Origin: Microbacterium aurantiacum
GTDB taxonomy: Bacteria > Actinomycetota > Actinomycetes > Actinomycetales > Microbacteriaceae
Length of the DNA stretch: 64,000 nt
Direction: 5' to 3'
Assembly (NCBI RefSeq): GCF_002872075.1
Contig: NZ_PGGU01000029.1
Span: 9,435-73,434, forward strand
The notes beneath the pieces are model-generated. The model was not told the origin of the DNA and did no database searches. It saw only the letters and a program-made list of their open reading frames with translations. Numbering within the stretch: position 1 is the first letter of the stretch; every line of letters begins with the position of its first letter. Shown here in pieces: positions 20,601 through 28,996 of this stretch. The position numbers were made by a program, and so were the translations under genes.

Positions 20601-20713
20601 GATCGAAGCAGCTCGACTGCTGGCAGGGCCGCGACGGCGTGGACGTCTGGGTCGACATCGCCGGCTGGGGCGACGGCGTCGACACCGAGAAGAGATTCTG
20701 GCCGAGACCGTAG
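14645..20713 (+). CDS. Giant membrane-anchored Ig-like/FnIII surface protein (paralog 2)
   Basis: 2,022 residues, head-to-tail paralog of 8423-14515 with the same domain order: anchor at about 13-34, beta-rich N-terminal domain, NDxDPDGD-type Ig-like repeats (about 395-1455), FnIII domains from about 1465, and a Cys-containing C-terminal module. The anchor, N-terminal domain, Ig-like repeats and first FnIII domains are visibly close to paralog 1. The last FnIII domains and the C-terminus are much more diverged (ending AGWGDGVDTEKRF). The start shares MKALSW. It is followed after 44 bases by MoxR, so operator 2 probably drives this gene and the operon behind it. Confidence 0.88.
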   Translation: MKALSWIRARPKVLASAAGVTAGVVALTTMALTYEGFPTTKVDLNDGGVWITKTSSLLVGHFNHESTVLDGGLRTTGENYDILQDATSVLVVDEGSSTVSSVDPSRVSLGDSTGIPGSAKVALGNQTAAILDQKTGDLWVVPVKGIASFEIESKEPVAELGKDADVAVAQDGTVFGLASTRGEVVTVSVDNEGEPLESSTASLGEIDPAEASISVVGRTPVVLDAVSGVVTTPGGFRTELPNAEDAVLQQASAETDAVAVATSSALVRVPLDGSEPTTTDAGGEGSPAAPVFLNGCTYGAWAGAARFVRECPGDANDVAASIKDAEDSATLTFRVNRDVIILNDAVGGAAWMANESLQRVDNWNDLTPPEGETENQEESTEETVETTLPERSEVNTPPIAEDDSFGVRPGASALLPVIDNDNDPDGDVLVAAIAEQQPAIGTVQPIYNGASLQIAVDEKASGSASFLYEVDDGRGGKDTATVALSVHPWDVNAAPSPKRKTSLTVEAGGTISYNILPDWIDPDGDDIYLKEVVAAPGDEVDFSTDGQITYKATASQQGRKDVQVTVADGFGELSTATITLDVRPQGTTKPKTNADHVVTRVGEQITVAPLANDTSSGREPLRLGRVDESPGATVLPDFTNKTFTFSAPTVGVYYVQYLATAGPENGEGLVRIDVTEGAEVDLPPVAVRDVALLPTGGDALIGVLNNDTDPSGGILVVQSVSMEPSTGISVSVLNHETLRITDQGTLEDQVRISYRISNGSKSAEGEVVVIPIPAPEKILQPLANPDTVYVRAGDVVTIPVLDNDTHPSDDALHVAPELIEPFVDPEDGEAFVSQDAVRFKAGAEAKTVYFTYEAVDSRQQKSAGYVTVQILPIDAETNAAPRPRDLVARALSGTEVNIAVPLDGIDGDGDSVELLDITSSPTKGRITEVAQNYFTYEAFDDSTGVDTFKYRVRDRLGKEGTATIRVGIAPAEQVNQAPYAVKDAVVVRPGREIAVPVLVNDSDPEGEKVALVKDGLEVPDIAGLSARVSGDRVLVQAPDKSLETSLQYTVSDPRGANASAVLQITVDEDVPLVAPVARDDRLRPVDLEKGSMTADLDILENDEDPDGTVDRLDLEVGAGGTPLENGKIRVTVTDELQLIRYTLTDQDGLAASAFIFVPSVDGLRPSLTSTKPLEVISGETKELPLSEYVTVAGGGDVVITEHAKVNAPKSDGSDLVKDERTLVYTSAPGYFGQDSLTFEVTDGTGPDDPEGRKATLSIPINVLPPENQQPTFIRGEVNVSPGETAQVLDLVPLTVDPDPEDAGKHKYTLTGGEGKGISAQIRDGKLSVEASSNVKKGTVATLTLRIDDGETEPVEGTVLVQVTASNRAMPAANTDTISEADQGKSVTVPVLANDFNPFPETPLKLLSAAVETGSGEAAMRGDDVVVTPSADFVGTLVVRYRIQDATEDPDREATGQVVVTVQGVPEAPGAPTVTSVQDRTVVVSYGAPSNNGAEITKYTVKSVQGSPYSKECQSTTCTLDGLTNNVEYTFQVTATNRVGESEPSGASQIARPDARPDTPNPPTLKFGDKSLQVAWTTPTTPGSPVERYTLEISPAPPSGITQKEVTGNSMTWEGLENGGNYQVKVQAHNRAPEPSSWSNWSTSEVPAGPPFAPGAPTTTELAPVGNQAQMQVNWVAPNSNGDAIDSYTLEVWEGSTLRNTLTPSAGATSQAVVVPTSETPYTYRIKAHNKAGWGEPSAMSAPRRGVIAPSPPQITAVTAGDRQLTVAYTQGSRNGARDGEVAYQYRLNGGGWAGLPGNNVIGGLGNGTPYTVEVRGVATVDGTTYVGGPSNGVSQTPYGPPTAPRANARNLGTSVELTWDSTVSYNGRPITLTQISVNNGGWQDVGQTGSRTPGNGYQQSYTIEVRAQDSTGQWTPVASASARTNDPPAAEVWVTQGDAAGSCVNGCRKFVVNWKNLSIGSHSVTCNSSAYGQIGSSHTVNFDGSGSKQLDCWQGRDGVDVWVDIAGWGDGVDTEKRFWPRP

Positions 20714-20757
20714 CTTCGGACTGCACTTTTTCAAGACACACAGAGGAATGAACTGAC

Positions 20758-21729
20758 ATGACAATGACCCCCGAACAGGCCGCCTGGTTCCAGGGCACCT
20801 TCCATCGCCTCGTCGACAACATCGACAAGGCCGTGCAGGGCAAGCGCGAGGTCGTGAGCCTCGTGCTCGCCTCGATGCTCGCCGAGGGGCACGTGCTCCT
20901 GGAGGACGCCCCCGGAACCGGCAAGACGAGCCTGGCGAAGGCGCTCGCGGCGACCGTGCAGGGCACCAGCTCCCGCATCCAGTTCACGCCCGACCTGCTC
21001 CCGTCCGACGTCACCGGCGTGACGATCTACGACCAGCAGTCGCACAAGTTCGAGTTCCACAAGGGACCGATCTTCGCCTCGATCGTGCTCGCCGACGAGA
21101 TCAACCGCGCCTCGCCGAAGACGCAGTCGGCGCTGCTCGAGGTCATGGAGGAGTCGAGGGTCACCATCGACGGCGTCACCCACGAGGCCGGACGCCCGTT
21201 CCTCGTCATCGCGACGCAGAACCCGATCGAGCAGGCCGGTACCTACAAGCTCCCAGAGGCGCAGCTGGACCGCTTCCTGATCAAGACGTCGATCGGCTAC
21301 CCCGACCTCGCGATCACCGAGAGCATCCTCGCCGGGGCCTCCGACCGCAACCCCTCGGCCGGCCTCAGTGCGATCATCACGACGAGCGCCGTCGCCGACA
21401 TGGCCGACCTCGGCGCGTCCGTGCATGTGGAGTCCGCTGTGCTGCGCTATGTCGCCGAGCTCGTGGAAGCCACGCGCAACGACTCCGCGACCCGTCTCGG
21501 GGTCTCGGTGCGCGGGGCCATCTCGATGATCCGCATGGCCAAGGTGTGGGCAGCCGCGCACGGCCGCCACTTCGTGCTGCCCGATGACATCAAGACCCTC
21601 GCCCGCCCCGTGTGGCAGCACCGTCTGCTGCTCGACGCCGAGGCCGAGTTCGCCGGCACGAGCAGCGACGTGGTCGTCTCCCGTGTCCTCGACGCCGTCG
21701 CGGCGCCGCAGGCGCGAACGGCGGCCTGA
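20758..21729 (+). CDS. MoxR-family AAA+ ATPase
   Basis: Chaperone-like AAA+ ATPase of 323 residues. Walker A is EDAPGTGKTSLAKA (about 48-61), Walker B is VLADEINRA (about 110-118), and sensor 1 is in IATQNPIEQAGTYKLPEAQ with RFL following. MoxR proteins act with adjacent DUF58 and transglutaminase-like proteins, as in this operon. AGAGGA (20742-20747) precedes ATG 20758. The stop overlaps the DUF58 start (TGATG), which implies translational coupling. It matches the aaa-atp gene of the PFNA cluster. Confidence 0.95.
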   Translation: MTMTPEQAAWFQGTFHRLVDNIDKAVQGKREVVSLVLASMLAEGHVLLEDAPGTGKTSLAKALAATVQGTSSRIQFTPDLLPSDVTGVTIYDQQSHKFEFHKGPIFASIVLADEINRASPKTQSALLEVMEESRVTIDGVTHEAGRPFLVIATQNPIEQAGTYKLPEAQLDRFLIKTSIGYPDLAITESILAGASDRNPSAGLSAIITTSAVADMADLGASVHVESAVLRYVAELVEATRNDSATRLGVSVRGAISMIRMAKVWAAAHGRHFVLPDDIKTLARPVWQHRLLLDAEAEFAGTSSDVVVSRVLDAVAAPQARTAA

Positions 21730-22991
21730 TGACCGCGGAGACGCTCCAGGCGCCGCCGGCGCAGACTGACCGCGATGCCGGCTGGCAGGACATCGCGGCG
21801 GTCATCGGTGCGCGCATCCTGGCTCGTCTCCGCAAGATCGCCGCGCCGATCCGCCCGCTCGCGTGGGTGCTGATGGCGACCGCCATCGGGTTCTGGATGC
21901 TGGGGCAGATCGCCGGCTGGTCGGAGTTCACCGTCGCGGCCGTGGTCATCGCCATCACGGTCGCCCTGTGCGCGCTGTTCCTGATCGGCCGAACCGCCTA
22001 TGACGTCTCACTCGACCTCGCCCGCACGCGCGTCGTCGTCGGCGAACGCGCCGTCGGCGCGCTGACCCTGGCGAACCGCGGTGCGCGGGCGATCCTGCCG
22101 TCGCGCGTGGTGCTCCCGGTCGGGTCCGGCCGCGGTGAGTTCGGCATCCAACGGCTCGCGCCGGGTGAGGAGGCGGAGGAGCTCTTCGCGATCCCCACCC
22201 AGAAGCGCGGCGTGGTCAAGGTCGGGCCGGTGAGCGTCGTCCGCGGCGACCCGCTCGGCCTGTTCGAGCGCGCGCATCGCCGCGACGACCCCGTCGACCT
22301 GTACGTGCATCCGCGCACGGTTCTGTTCGACGGCCAGTCGTTGGGCTACCTCCGTGACCTCGAAGGGCTGCCGGCCGCCGACCTCTCGCGTGACGACGTC
22401 TCGTTCCACGCGCTCAACGAGTACCAGCCCGGCGACGACCTGCGTCACGTGCACTGGCGATCCACCGCGCGCACCGGCGTGATGATGGTGCGCCAGTACG
22501 AGGAGACGCGACGGTCGCACTTCGTGATCGGCCTCTCGCGCTCGTCCGGTGACTACGCCACGAACGACGACTTCGAGCTGGCGATCTCGGCTGCAGGTTC
22601 CATCGGTCTGCGCGCGATCCGGGACTCCCAGCGGGTCGACGTGCGCGTGCAGGGCAGGGATCTGCCCGCAGGCACCGGCAAGCAGCTGCTCGACTCGCTG
22701 TCGGCGGTCGAGAACAGCAAGCCGCGAGAAGGCGGGATCGCGGAGCTCGCCGGAGTCGTCGCCGCCCACATGCCGCTCGCCAGTGTCGTGGTACTCGTGT
22801 GCGGGTCGAAGGTGTCCACCGACAGCCTCCGGCTGGCGTGCGCGCGACTGCCCTTCGGCGCGAGAGTGCTCGCCATCATCGCCGACAGCTCGGTCTCGTC
22901 GCCGGCGCTCCAGCGGATCGGCGATGCCGATGTCATGACCGTCGGCGAACTCGGACAAGTCCCCCTCGCTCTGCGGAAGGTGCTCGCATGA
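21729..22991 (+). CDS. DUF58 membrane-associated protein
   Basis: 420 residues from ATG 21729, which overlaps the MoxR stop. Two membrane segments at about 41-85 are followed by a beta-rich stretch with GERAVGALTLANRG. The DUF58 signature SRDDVSFHALNEYQPGDD continues into RHVHWRSTART (about 220-250), then a vWA-like C-terminal domain. DUF58 proteins are the standard partners of MoxR ATPases; the biochemical role is not established. Its end overlaps the next gene in ATGA. Confidence 0.93.
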   Translation: MTAETLQAPPAQTDRDAGWQDIAAVIGARILARLRKIAAPIRPLAWVLMATAIGFWMLGQIAGWSEFTVAAVVIAITVALCALFLIGRTAYDVSLDLARTRVVVGERAVGALTLANRGARAILPSRVVLPVGSGRGEFGIQRLAPGEEAEELFAIPTQKRGVVKVGPVSVVRGDPLGLFERAHRRDDPVDLYVHPRTVLFDGQSLGYLRDLEGLPAADLSRDDVSFHALNEYQPGDDLRHVHWRSTARTGVMMVRQYEETRRSHFVIGLSRSSGDYATNDDFELAISAAGSIGLRAIRDSQRVDVRVQGRDLPAGTGKQLLDSLSAVENSKPREGGIAELAGVVAAHMPLASVVVLVCGSKVSTDSLRLACARLPFGARVLAIIADSSVSSPALQRIGDADVMTVGELGQVPLALRKVLA

Positions 22992-25375
22992 CCTCGCCCG
23001 CGTCTTCGGCGCTTCCGCCGCGCCGCTGGATCCTCGACCTGGTCGCGACGGCGCTCGTCGTCGGCGTATCGATCGTCGGCTTCTGGCCGACCTTCGCCGG
23101 TCCCTCGTACCTGCCGGCCGCCATCGGCGCGCTCCTGCTGGGCCTCGGCATCGCCGTGCTCGCGACGTGGCGCGGCTGGGGCATCCTCATCGTCACCGGC
23201 CTCACTGTCGCCGGATACTTCGTGTTCGGCGGGGCGCTCGCGCTCCCGCACACCGCGATCGCCGGGTTCATCCCGACGCTGGAGACGCTGCGGCTGCTGG
23301 CGCTCGGCGTGGTCACCTCGTGGAAGGGGCTGCTGACGACCGTCGCCCCGGTCGCCGCCGTCGACGGCCATCTCGTCGTGCCGTTCCTGCTCACGCTCGT
23401 GATCACCGTGCTCACGGCCTCCCTCGCCCTGCGTCTGCGGCAGGTGGCCTGGGCGCTCCTGCCCGCCGGCTTCATGCTCGTGCTCGTGATCGCGATGGGA
23501 ACGCCCGAGCCGGCGTTCCCCGTCGTGCAGGGCTTCGTGTTCGCCGCGTTGACGATCGCGTGGCTCGCGCTGCGGCAGCTCTGGGCGCCGCAGAACGCCG
23601 CCATCTCCGTCAGCGAGGTCGATCCCTCACGTGCCGCGCACATGCGGATGCGGCGCCTCCTCGCCGGTGTCGCCGTGCTCGTCATCGCGGGCGGGGCGGG
23701 CATCGCGACCAGCGCCGTCGCCGCGCCGGTCTCACCCCGCCACATCTTCCGCGACGTGATCATCCCGCCGTTCAACATCCGCGACTATCCGAGCGCACTG
23801 CAGTCGTTCCGCAAGACCGTCCGCGACAGCCTGAACGACACCCTCTTCACGGTGCGCGGGCTGCCCAAGGGCACCCGCATCCGGATCGCGTCGATGGACC
23901 AGTACGACGGCATGGTCTACAACGTCACCAACGGAGGGCCGGAGTCGTCCAGCGCCTTCGCACCGCTGCGTTCCAACATGTCCCCCGACGCCGAGGGCGT
24001 GCCGGTCACCCTGCAGATCGAGATCGACGAGTACAGCGCCGTGTGGGTTCCCGAAGCCGGTGCTGTCTCCGAGATCGACTTCTCGGGCGACCGCGCCGAG
24101 GAGCTCCAGCGCAACACCTACTACAACGGGGGCACAGGCACCGCCGTCGCCACTCCGAAGCTCAAGGCGGGCGACTCCTACACGGTCGACACGATCATCC
24201 CCGCCGAGTTCGACGACGAGCAGCTGGCGGATGTCGAGTTCGGCACGGTTCCGCTGCCGAAGCAGAGCAACGTCCCCGAGGAGCTCACGTCTCTCGCATC
24301 CGATACCGTCGCCGGCGCCGAGTCGCCGATCGAGCAGGTCCGGGCACTGGAGACCTTCCTGGCCGAGGGCGGATTCTTCAGCCACGGCCTCGAGGGCGAG
24401 GTGCTCTCGCGTGCGGGACACACCGCCGAGCGCATCTCCACCCTCGTCGGCGGCGACCAGATGATCGGCGACGACGAGCAGTACTCCGTGGCGATGGCGC
24501 TGCTCGCGCGCGAGGCCGGCATCCCCGCTCGCGTCGTGATGGGGTTCTACCCCGATGAGGAGCAGGACGGCGCCCCCGTTTTCGAGGCCACCGGCGACAA
24601 TGTGCACGCCTGGGTGGAGATCAACTTCGAAGGTCTCGGCTGGCTCACGTTCAACCCGACGCCGCCGGAGGACAAGGTCCCCAACGACCAGAACACGAAG
24701 CCGCGGGTCGATCCGAAGCCCCAGGTGCTGCAGCCGCCGCCTCCGCCCCAGGAGCCGGTCGACCTGCCGCCCACGCTTCCGGATGACCGCGAGTCCGAGG
24801 ACGAGAACCTCAACCTCGCCGGGATCCTGGCGGCGATCCTCGCCATCGGCGGGATCACGCTCGGCATCCTCGCGCTGCTGATGTCTCCGTTCATCGTCAT
24901 CGGCGCGTGGAAGGCGGCCAAGCGCCGCACCCGCCGTTCGGCGGCCCGCCCCGCAGACCGCATCAGCGGCGGCTGGGATGAGCTCACCGACCGCGCTGTC
25001 GACTACGGAGCGCGGCTCGCTCCCGGAGGGACTCGCGCCGAGGAGGCCACAGCGGTCGCGGACTCCCTCACCGTTCCCACCGTCACCGCTCTCGCCGAGC
25101 GTGCGGATGCCGAGGTCTTCGGCCCGACGGAGCCGACCCCGGAAGACGTCGACGCGTTCTGGAACGAGGTCGACGGGATCGTCGGCGGACTCAGCAGCGA
25201 GGCCGGCTTCTGGAAACGCACCAAGGCGCGCCTCAGCCTTCGCTCACTCATGGGCGACTCGGCCGTGTCGCAGCAGCTGCAGAGTCTCAAAGACGCGGCG
25301 GCTGCTCGCGTCCGACGCGAACCTGGCACGATCAAGAGCACCCCTTCACCGTCATCCGAGAGTGAGACCCCATGA
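22988..25375 (+). CDS. TgpA-type transglutaminase-like membrane protein, catalytic residues replaced
   Basis: 795 residues. Multiple membrane segments fill the first 240 residues, then an extracytoplasmic domain, the transglutaminase-like (TGc) domain at about 480-560, a Pro-rich stretch, one membrane helix at about 607-635 and a cytosolic tail. In the TGc domain the usual Cys of CE(H/Q)F is Asp (GDDEQYSVAMALLAR, about 493-507). The His is kept (NVHAWVEIN, about 538). The usual Asp of DPT is Asn (FNPTPP, about 555). It is therefore probably not a working Cys protease or transglutaminase but a structural or binding protein. ATG 22988 overlaps the DUF58 stop. It corresponds to tgm of PFNA-type clusters. 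Confidence 0.9.
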   Translation: MTSPASSALPPRRWILDLVATALVVGVSIVGFWPTFAGPSYLPAAIGALLLGLGIAVLATWRGWGILIVTGLTVAGYFVFGGALALPHTAIAGFIPTLETLRLLALGVVTSWKGLLTTVAPVAAVDGHLVVPFLLTLVITVLTASLALRLRQVAWALLPAGFMLVLVIAMGTPEPAFPVVQGFVFAALTIAWLALRQLWAPQNAAISVSEVDPSRAAHMRMRRLLAGVAVLVIAGGAGIATSAVAAPVSPRHIFRDVIIPPFNIRDYPSALQSFRKTVRDSLNDTLFTVRGLPKGTRIRIASMDQYDGMVYNVTNGGPESSSAFAPLRSNMSPDAEGVPVTLQIEIDEYSAVWVPEAGAVSEIDFSGDRAEELQRNTYYNGGTGTAVATPKLKAGDSYTVDTIIPAEFDDEQLADVEFGTVPLPKQSNVPEELTSLASDTVAGAESPIEQVRALETFLAEGGFFSHGLEGEVLSRAGHTAERISTLVGGDQMIGDDEQYSVAMALLAREAGIPARVVMGFYPDEEQDGAPVFEATGDNVHAWVEINFEGLGWLTFNPTPPEDKVPNDQNTKPRVDPKPQVLQPPPPPQEPVDLPPTLPDDRESEDENLNLAGILAAILAIGGITLGILALLMSPFIVIGAWKAAKRRTRRSAARPADRISGGWDELTDRAVDYGARLAPGGTRAEEATAVADSLTVPTVTALAERADAEVFGPTEPTPEDVDAFWNEVDGIVGGLSSEAGFWKRTKARLSLRSLMGDSAVSQQLQSLKDAAAARVRREPGTIKSTPSPSSESETP

Positions 25376-26652
25376 CCCAGCTTGCGTTCGGGCAGGTCGC
25401 CCCCATCTCTCGGCGAGCGGTGGCCTACATCATCGACGCGGCGATCGCGACAGGGCTCTCCATCGTGCTCGGTGGCGGGCTGATGATCGCCGCATCGATC
25501 ACCGGTTCGCTCGAGGGGACCCTCACGACGCTCATGATCGGCGGACCCATCGTCAGCCTGATCCTGCTCGGCTGGTTCGTCGTCTACACCCTGATGCAGT
25601 CGAGGAACGGGTCCATCGGCATGCGCGCTCAGGGGCTCAGCCTGGCCAGTGCCGCCGACGGCGCCCCGCTCGGCTTCGGGCGGGCATTGCTGCGCAACGT
25701 GATCTTCGGCCTCGCCGCATCGATCGTCGTCGGCTACTTCACCCCGCTGTTCGACGGCTCCGGGCGCTACCAGGGCTGGCACGACAAGGTCGCGAAGTCC
25801 GTGATGCTGGACGCACGGTCCACGAGCTCCCCGAGCGCGTGGATGACGGGCCCGGCGGTGGTGCCGCAGCGTCCGGGCCGCGCCCCGGAGGGCACCGCGC
25901 CGCTTCCTGGGTTCCCCGCACCTGCCACCGCATCCGTGCCTCCGGCGTTCCCGTCCGGTCTCGCCACGAATCCTGCTCCGGCCGGAACGGCTTCGCCGAC
26001 CGGAATGCCCGCCGCCCCGGCGTCGCCGGCAGCGCCGCACCCGGCCCCCGCATCCGCACCCCGGCCGGTGGTCCCGGCGGCGCCGGTGCCCGAGGCCGGG
26101 GCGCTCATCGCCTTCGTCCCCGGCGTGACACAGGAGTCCCCGCCGCCGAGGGTCGCCCCTGCAGCGCCGGCCGCAGACATCCAGCCCGTGCCGACCCACG
26201 CTCCTCCGGCCCCGGCCCCGGCCGCGCCGGTCGCTCCTGCGGCTTCCTCACCGGTGGCTCCGGCCGCCGTGCAGACACCGGAACCCGAGGATGACGCAGA
26301 ACTCGAGAACACGAGGATCAGCGTGCCCGGGCATCGGCTCATCTTCACGTGGGATGACGGCACACGGGTCTCCGTCTCCCGTCGCACGATCTTCGGCCGC
26401 AACCCGGCGCCGGAGGACGGAGCGGCTGTCGTATCCGTGCGAGATGAGACGCTGTCGCTCTCCAAGACGCATTTCGAGGCCGCGGCCGAGACATCCGGGG
26501 GCTGGGTCCTCGACCGCCACTCCACGAACGGCATGACCATCGTGCGCGACGGCCAGCGGATCGCCTGTCCGGCCGGGCAGCGCGTGCCGGTGCGCCTGGG
26601 AGATGCCATCGAGATCGGCGACCGCATCGTGACGATCGGCGGCTACGCGTGA
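25372..26652 (+). CDS. RDD membrane domain + Pro/Ala linker + C-terminal FHA domain
   Basis: 426 residues. The RDD-type membrane region with about three helices (1-145, starting SRRAVAYIIDAAIA) is joined by a long Pro/Ala-rich linker (about 150-320) to an FHA domain (about 325-424). The FHA pThr-binding residues are intact: FGRNP, LSKTHFE and STNGM. FHA domains bind phosphothreonine, so this protein is a likely membrane receptor for targets of the kinase encoded at 28993. ATG 25372 overlaps the previous stop. Confidence 0.92.
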   Translation: MTQLAFGQVAPISRRAVAYIIDAAIATGLSIVLGGGLMIAASITGSLEGTLTTLMIGGPIVSLILLGWFVVYTLMQSRNGSIGMRAQGLSLASAADGAPLGFGRALLRNVIFGLAASIVVGYFTPLFDGSGRYQGWHDKVAKSVMLDARSTSSPSAWMTGPAVVPQRPGRAPEGTAPLPGFPAPATASVPPAFPSGLATNPAPAGTASPTGMPAAPASPAAPHPAPASAPRPVVPAAPVPEAGALIAFVPGVTQESPPPRVAPAAPAADIQPVPTHAPPAPAPAAPVAPAASSPVAPAAVQTPEPEDDAELENTRISVPGHRLIFTWDDGTRVSVSRRTIFGRNPAPEDGAAVVSVRDETLSLSKTHFEAAAETSGGWVLDRHSTNGMTIVRDGQRIACPAGQRVPVRLGDAIEIGDRIVTIGGYA

Positions 26653-27458
26653 CCTCAGCAGTCGTCGTCTCGGCGGGGTGCGCGACGCATCCCGGACTCC
26701 GGCGCGCTCTCAACGAGGATGCTCTCCTGGCCAGCGCCCCGATCTTCCTCGTCGCCGACGGCATGGGAGGGCACGAGGCCGGTGAGCGCGCCAGTGCCGC
26801 AGTGATCTCGGAGTTCTCGCTCTTCATCGGCCGGTCGGCCCTCGCGCTGGATGACGTCCGCGGCGCCCTGGCTCGATCCCGGGATGCCGTGGAAGAACTC
26901 TCGACCTCGGGCAACGGCCGGGCCGGCACGACGCTCAGCGGAGTCGTCATCGCGTCGGTGGACGGCGTCGGCTACTGGCTGGCGGTCAACATCGGAGACT
27001 CCCGTACCTATCGGCTCGCCGACGGCGACCTCGAGCAGATCACCGTCGACCACTCTGTGGTGCAGGAGCTCATCGAGGCCGGTGAGCTCACCGTCGAGGA
27101 TGCCGCCACTGATCGCCGTCGGAACATCATCACCAGGGCGATCGGTGCGAGCAGCACCGGCGACGCCGACTACTGGCTGTTCCCCGCCGAACTGGGCGAT
27201 CGGATCATGATCTGCTCCGACGGACTCACCTCCGAGGTGACGGATGCGCGGATCCGTGACATCCTGCTGACGACACCGGATCCGCAGACGGCGGCCGACG
27301 TACTGGTCGAAGAAGCGGTGCAGTCGGGTGGGCGGGACAACATCACCGTGGTGATCTTGGATGCCGTCTCGGTCGTGACCCGGCCGGGCACGCCCATCGA
27401 AGCCGACGACATCGACATGGACACACGGCCGCGTACAGCTGCAGGAGGGGCTCGCTGA
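26649..27458 (+). CDS. PP2C-family Ser/Thr protein phosphatase
   Basis: 269 residues. Metal-binding motifs of PP2C phosphatases are present in order: NEDALLA, VADGMGGHEAGERAS, GDSRTYRL, ICSDGLTSEV and GRDNITVVILD. It lacks a membrane helix, so it is cytosolic. GTG 26649 overlaps the previous stop in GTGA, and its own stop overlaps the next ATG. As the partner of the kinase at 28993 it probably reverses Thr phosphorylation of the FHA-bound proteins. It matches prpC of PFNA clusters. Confidence 0.96.
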   Translation: MTSAVVVSAGCATHPGLRRALNEDALLASAPIFLVADGMGGHEAGERASAAVISEFSLFIGRSALALDDVRGALARSRDAVEELSTSGNGRAGTTLSGVVIASVDGVGYWLAVNIGDSRTYRLADGDLEQITVDHSVVQELIEAGELTVEDAATDRRRNIITRAIGASSTGDADYWLFPAELGDRIMICSDGLTSEVTDARIRDILLTTPDPQTAADVLVEEAVQSGGRDNITVVILDAVSVVTRPGTPIEADDIDMDTRPRTAAGGAR

Positions 27459-28996
27459 TGCAGACGATCTATCGACCGGGACAGTGGTACCTGATGGTGA
27501 TCCCGGGCGCACTCGTGGCGCTTCCGCCCGACGTGCCCGGAGACATCCTCGCCGGTCTCTGGGAACGGCTGCCCGGGGCGAAGACGCTGGCGACGGTCGT
27601 CGACGTGCTCACATCGCACGCCGGTGGCTCGTTCACCGCGCTGCCCCCCTTCGTCGCGGCAGTGGCCGAGGGCTCCGACCTGAGGATCGCCCTGCGCGGC
27701 CGCGTCGTGGCGAAGATCAGTTCTGCGGCGGGAGCCGTCGAACTCACCGGTGCGGAAGTGACGACCTGGAACGAGCGCTTCATCGCCGGTGCGTCCAAGG
27801 TGGAGATCACCGTGGAGGAGACCGGTTCGGGCTCCGTCCTCACCGTGACCAGCGGACTCGTGCTCGCCTCTGCGGTGAGCGCCGATCTCGAGCCCTCCGA
27901 CGCCGAACAGCTCCCCAGCACCGTCGGGCCGACCCCGGTCATCGTCTCCGCATCGATGGGCGTCTCCGCCGCCGCTCTCGCGAGCGCGCCGGCTCCGCTG
28001 CTCGCCGCCTTCCCCGTCCCGGGCCTCCCGGCCTCCGTGCCGGGTTCTGACCAGGACGATGCAGGTGGAGCCGTCGAAGCGGATGCCGCGGCCGACGTCG
28101 ACAGCGTCGGGTCCGTCGCGTCGGCGGACGCGGAGCCGGTCGCAGGGGATGCGGAGCCCACAGGTGGGTCCTCTTCACTCGTCGCGTCCGCCCCGCTGGA
28201 CGTCGACCCTGTCGAGCCTGAGGAATCCTCGGTCCGTGACGATTCCGCGAACGCAGAGCCACCGGCCGATGTCGTAGCTCCCGCCGAGGCAGCGCCGGCC
28301 CCGCTCGGGACCGCGTCGGAGGACGACGCCGCATCGGAAAGCCCCGAGTCAGGCGACGACTCCGCGGACAGCGCCGCCGAACCCGCGCCGCCCGTCATCG
28401 ACGGGGTGACACTCTTCCCGACGGAGATGACGCTGTCACCGTCCGCCGACGATGACTTCGATCAGCTCTGGGGCTCGACGGTGCACTCGGCATCCGCGGT
28501 CCCCGCCCCGCCGGCCGTCGATACGCCCGTCGAGCTTCCGGGCGATCACGACGGCGCCACCATCTCGGCCGCCGAGTTGCGCGCGCTCCGCCAGCAGCCG
28601 CCGGCCGTGGCCGACGAGGTGGCGACCGCCGTCCTTCCCGTCACCGCCGCCGCGCCGGGTGGCCGCATCCGCGTCTCCACCGGGCAGGTGGTCGCCCTCG
28701 ACCGCACCGTGATCATCGGGCGTCGCCCGCGGTCCACGCGGGCGAGCGGAGCCAATCTCCCGCACCTCGTCGCCGTGGAGAGCCCGCAGCAGGACATCTC
28801 CCGCAGCCACCTGGAGATCCGGCCGGAGGGCGACACCGTCGTCGTGATCGACCTGCACACCACGAACGGATCCACGCTGCTGCGGCCCGGTGCCGATCCA
28901 CTGCGCCTGCACCCCGGCGAGCAGACGCTCGTCCTCTCCGGAGATGTGGTGGATCTTGGCGACGGCGTCACCGTCGCCTTCGAGGATCTGCCGTGA
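27458..28996 (+). CDS. FHA domain protein with long acidic/Ala-rich middle
   Basis: 512 residues. The N-terminal ~140 residues form an unrecognised beta-rich domain (starting MQTIYRPGQWYLMVIPG). An Ala/Asp/Glu/Pro-rich low-complexity stretch follows (about 150-400), then a C-terminal FHA domain (about 402-507). FHA key residues are intact: IIGRRP, ISRSHLEI and TTNGSTLL. No membrane helix. It lies between the phosphatase and kinase genes with overlaps on both sides, so it is probably a scaffold in the same phosphosignalling unit. Confidence 0.9.
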   Translation: MQTIYRPGQWYLMVIPGALVALPPDVPGDILAGLWERLPGAKTLATVVDVLTSHAGGSFTALPPFVAAVAEGSDLRIALRGRVVAKISSAAGAVELTGAEVTTWNERFIAGASKVEITVEETGSGSVLTVTSGLVLASAVSADLEPSDAEQLPSTVGPTPVIVSASMGVSAAALASAPAPLLAAFPVPGLPASVPGSDQDDAGGAVEADAAADVDSVGSVASADAEPVAGDAEPTGGSSSLVASAPLDVDPVEPEESSVRDDSANAEPPADVVAPAEAAPAPLGTASEDDAASESPESGDDSADSAAEPAPPVIDGVTLFPTEMTLSPSADDDFDQLWGSTVHSASAVPAPPAVDTPVELPGDHDGATISAAELRALRQQPPAVADEVATAVLPVTAAAPGGRIRVSTGQVVALDRTVIIGRRPRSTRASGANLPHLVAVESPQQDISRSHLEIRPEGDTVVVIDLHTTNGSTLLRPGADPLRLHPGEQTLVLSGDVVDLGDGVTVAFEDLP

